A stretch of DNA of 5,875 nt from Saprospiraceae bacterium (GTDB taxonomy: Bacteria; Bacteroidota; Bacteroidia; Chitinophagales; Saprospiraceae): positions 1-5,875 of the forward strand of contig JAGQXA010000507.1 in the NCBI GenBank assembly GCA_020436865.1, read 5' to 3'. The notes beneath the pieces are model-generated. The model was not told where the DNA came from and did no database searches. It was given only the letters and a program-made list of their open reading frames with translations. The translations under genes and the position numbers were made by a program. Below are positions 5,805-5,875 of the stretch, piece after piece. Each line of letters starts with the position of its first letter. The first letter of the stretch is position 1.

Positions 5805-5873
5805 CGGGGTGAGAGGATTCGAACCTCCGGCCTTCCCGACACGAGTGTCGGGACGCGCTAAGGGGCTACCCCG
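5805..5873 (-). pseudogene. Degenerate tRNA-Pro-like element with a palindromic anticodon arm
   Basis: Read on the minus strand, a 7-nt acceptor strand CGGGGTA (5873-5867) pairs with CACCCCG (5811-5805) at six of seven positions, and A follows as discriminator; the C1-G72/A73 pattern is typical of tRNA-Pro. The T-arm GGAGG TTCGAAT CCTCT is intact and a 5-nt AGGCC fits the variable loop. The rest is abnormal. Only about 13 nt separate the acceptor from the next stem, too few for a D-arm. The anticodon arm is replaced by a 20-bp inverted repeat (5834-5853, arms TCCCGACAC/GTGTCGGGA, 2-nt centre) that cannot leave a normal 7-nt loop. Total length is 69 nt. CCA is not encoded. I see no usable anticodon, so a decayed or repeat-disrupted tRNA is more likely than a working one. 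The window ends two bases later, so the upstream context is unseen. Confidence 0.5.
5834..5853. repeat. 20-bp near-perfect palindrome inside the tRNA-like element
   Basis: TCCCGACAC and GTGTCGGGA are perfect reverse complements around a GA centre. As RNA it would form an 8-bp stem with a CGAG (plus) or CTCG (minus) tetraloop. It sits exactly where the anticodon arm of a tRNA would be. Confidence 0.85.
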
Positions 5874-5875
5874 AA

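Noticed and set aside
5615..5842. 75-residue minus-strand frame with PEVRILS twice
   Set aside because: The repeated peptide is a translation of the duplicated tRNA T-arm and the rest is the polypurine tract read in reverse; such frames over tRNA sequence are a known annotation artefact.
5805..5873. Class II tRNA (Ser/Leu/Tyr) with the palindrome as long variable arm
   Set aside because: Six bases separate the hairpin from the T-arm, too many for a variable arm, and the visible acceptor pair begins with C, which does not suit those tRNAs.

Overview
The window looks like chromosomal DNA of a moderately GC-rich (mid-50s % by eye) member of the Bacteroidota, most like the Saprospiria/Lewinella group. 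Three things support this. The large surface protein ends in a type IX secretion (T9SS) type-A sorting domain, which is essentially confined to this phylum. No gene start has a convincing Shine-Dalgarno sequence. Candidate promoters resemble the Bacteroidota TAnnTTTG element. The genus is an inference and is not shown directly.

Layout. (1) 1-764, minus: the first 254 codons of a branched-chain amino-acid aminotransferase (ilvE), running off the left edge. (2) 785-1309, minus: a DinB-fold metal-binding protein 20 nt upstream of ilvE, so the two probably form an operon. (3) 1310-1514: a divergent intergenic region with a perfect 13-bp direct repeat plus an inverted half-site, a candidate regulator operator. 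(4) 1515-2933, plus: a MocR-type regulator (GntR winged helix fused to a PLP aminotransferase-like domain), closest from memory to E. coli YdcR. (5) 2942-3634, minus: a secreted transglutaminase-like protein, convergent with the regulator and only 8 nt from it. (6) 3807-3857: a perfect 23-bp-stem intrinsic terminator. (7) 3864-5501, minus: a secreted leucine-rich-repeat protein with an almost perfectly regular 24-residue period and a T9SS sorting domain. (8) 5502-5875: a gene-free stretch with a purine-rich tract, two copies of a tRNA 3'-end (T-arm) sequence, a minus-strand terminator between them, and a degenerate tRNA-Pro-like element at the right edge.

How it fits together. The left half links a MocR regulator, itself PLP-dependent, with a divergently transcribed unit that includes a PLP-dependent aminotransferase. 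MocR proteins often control a divergent neighbour, so regulation of dinB-ilvE by this protein through the repeats at 1381-1424 is a reasonable hypothesis. The right half encodes exported proteins with no evident link to the left half. I see no clear previously undescribed multi-gene system. The least ordinary pieces are the tRNA-like element and tRNA 3'-end duplication at the right edge, the candidate MocR operator, and the high density of GATC.
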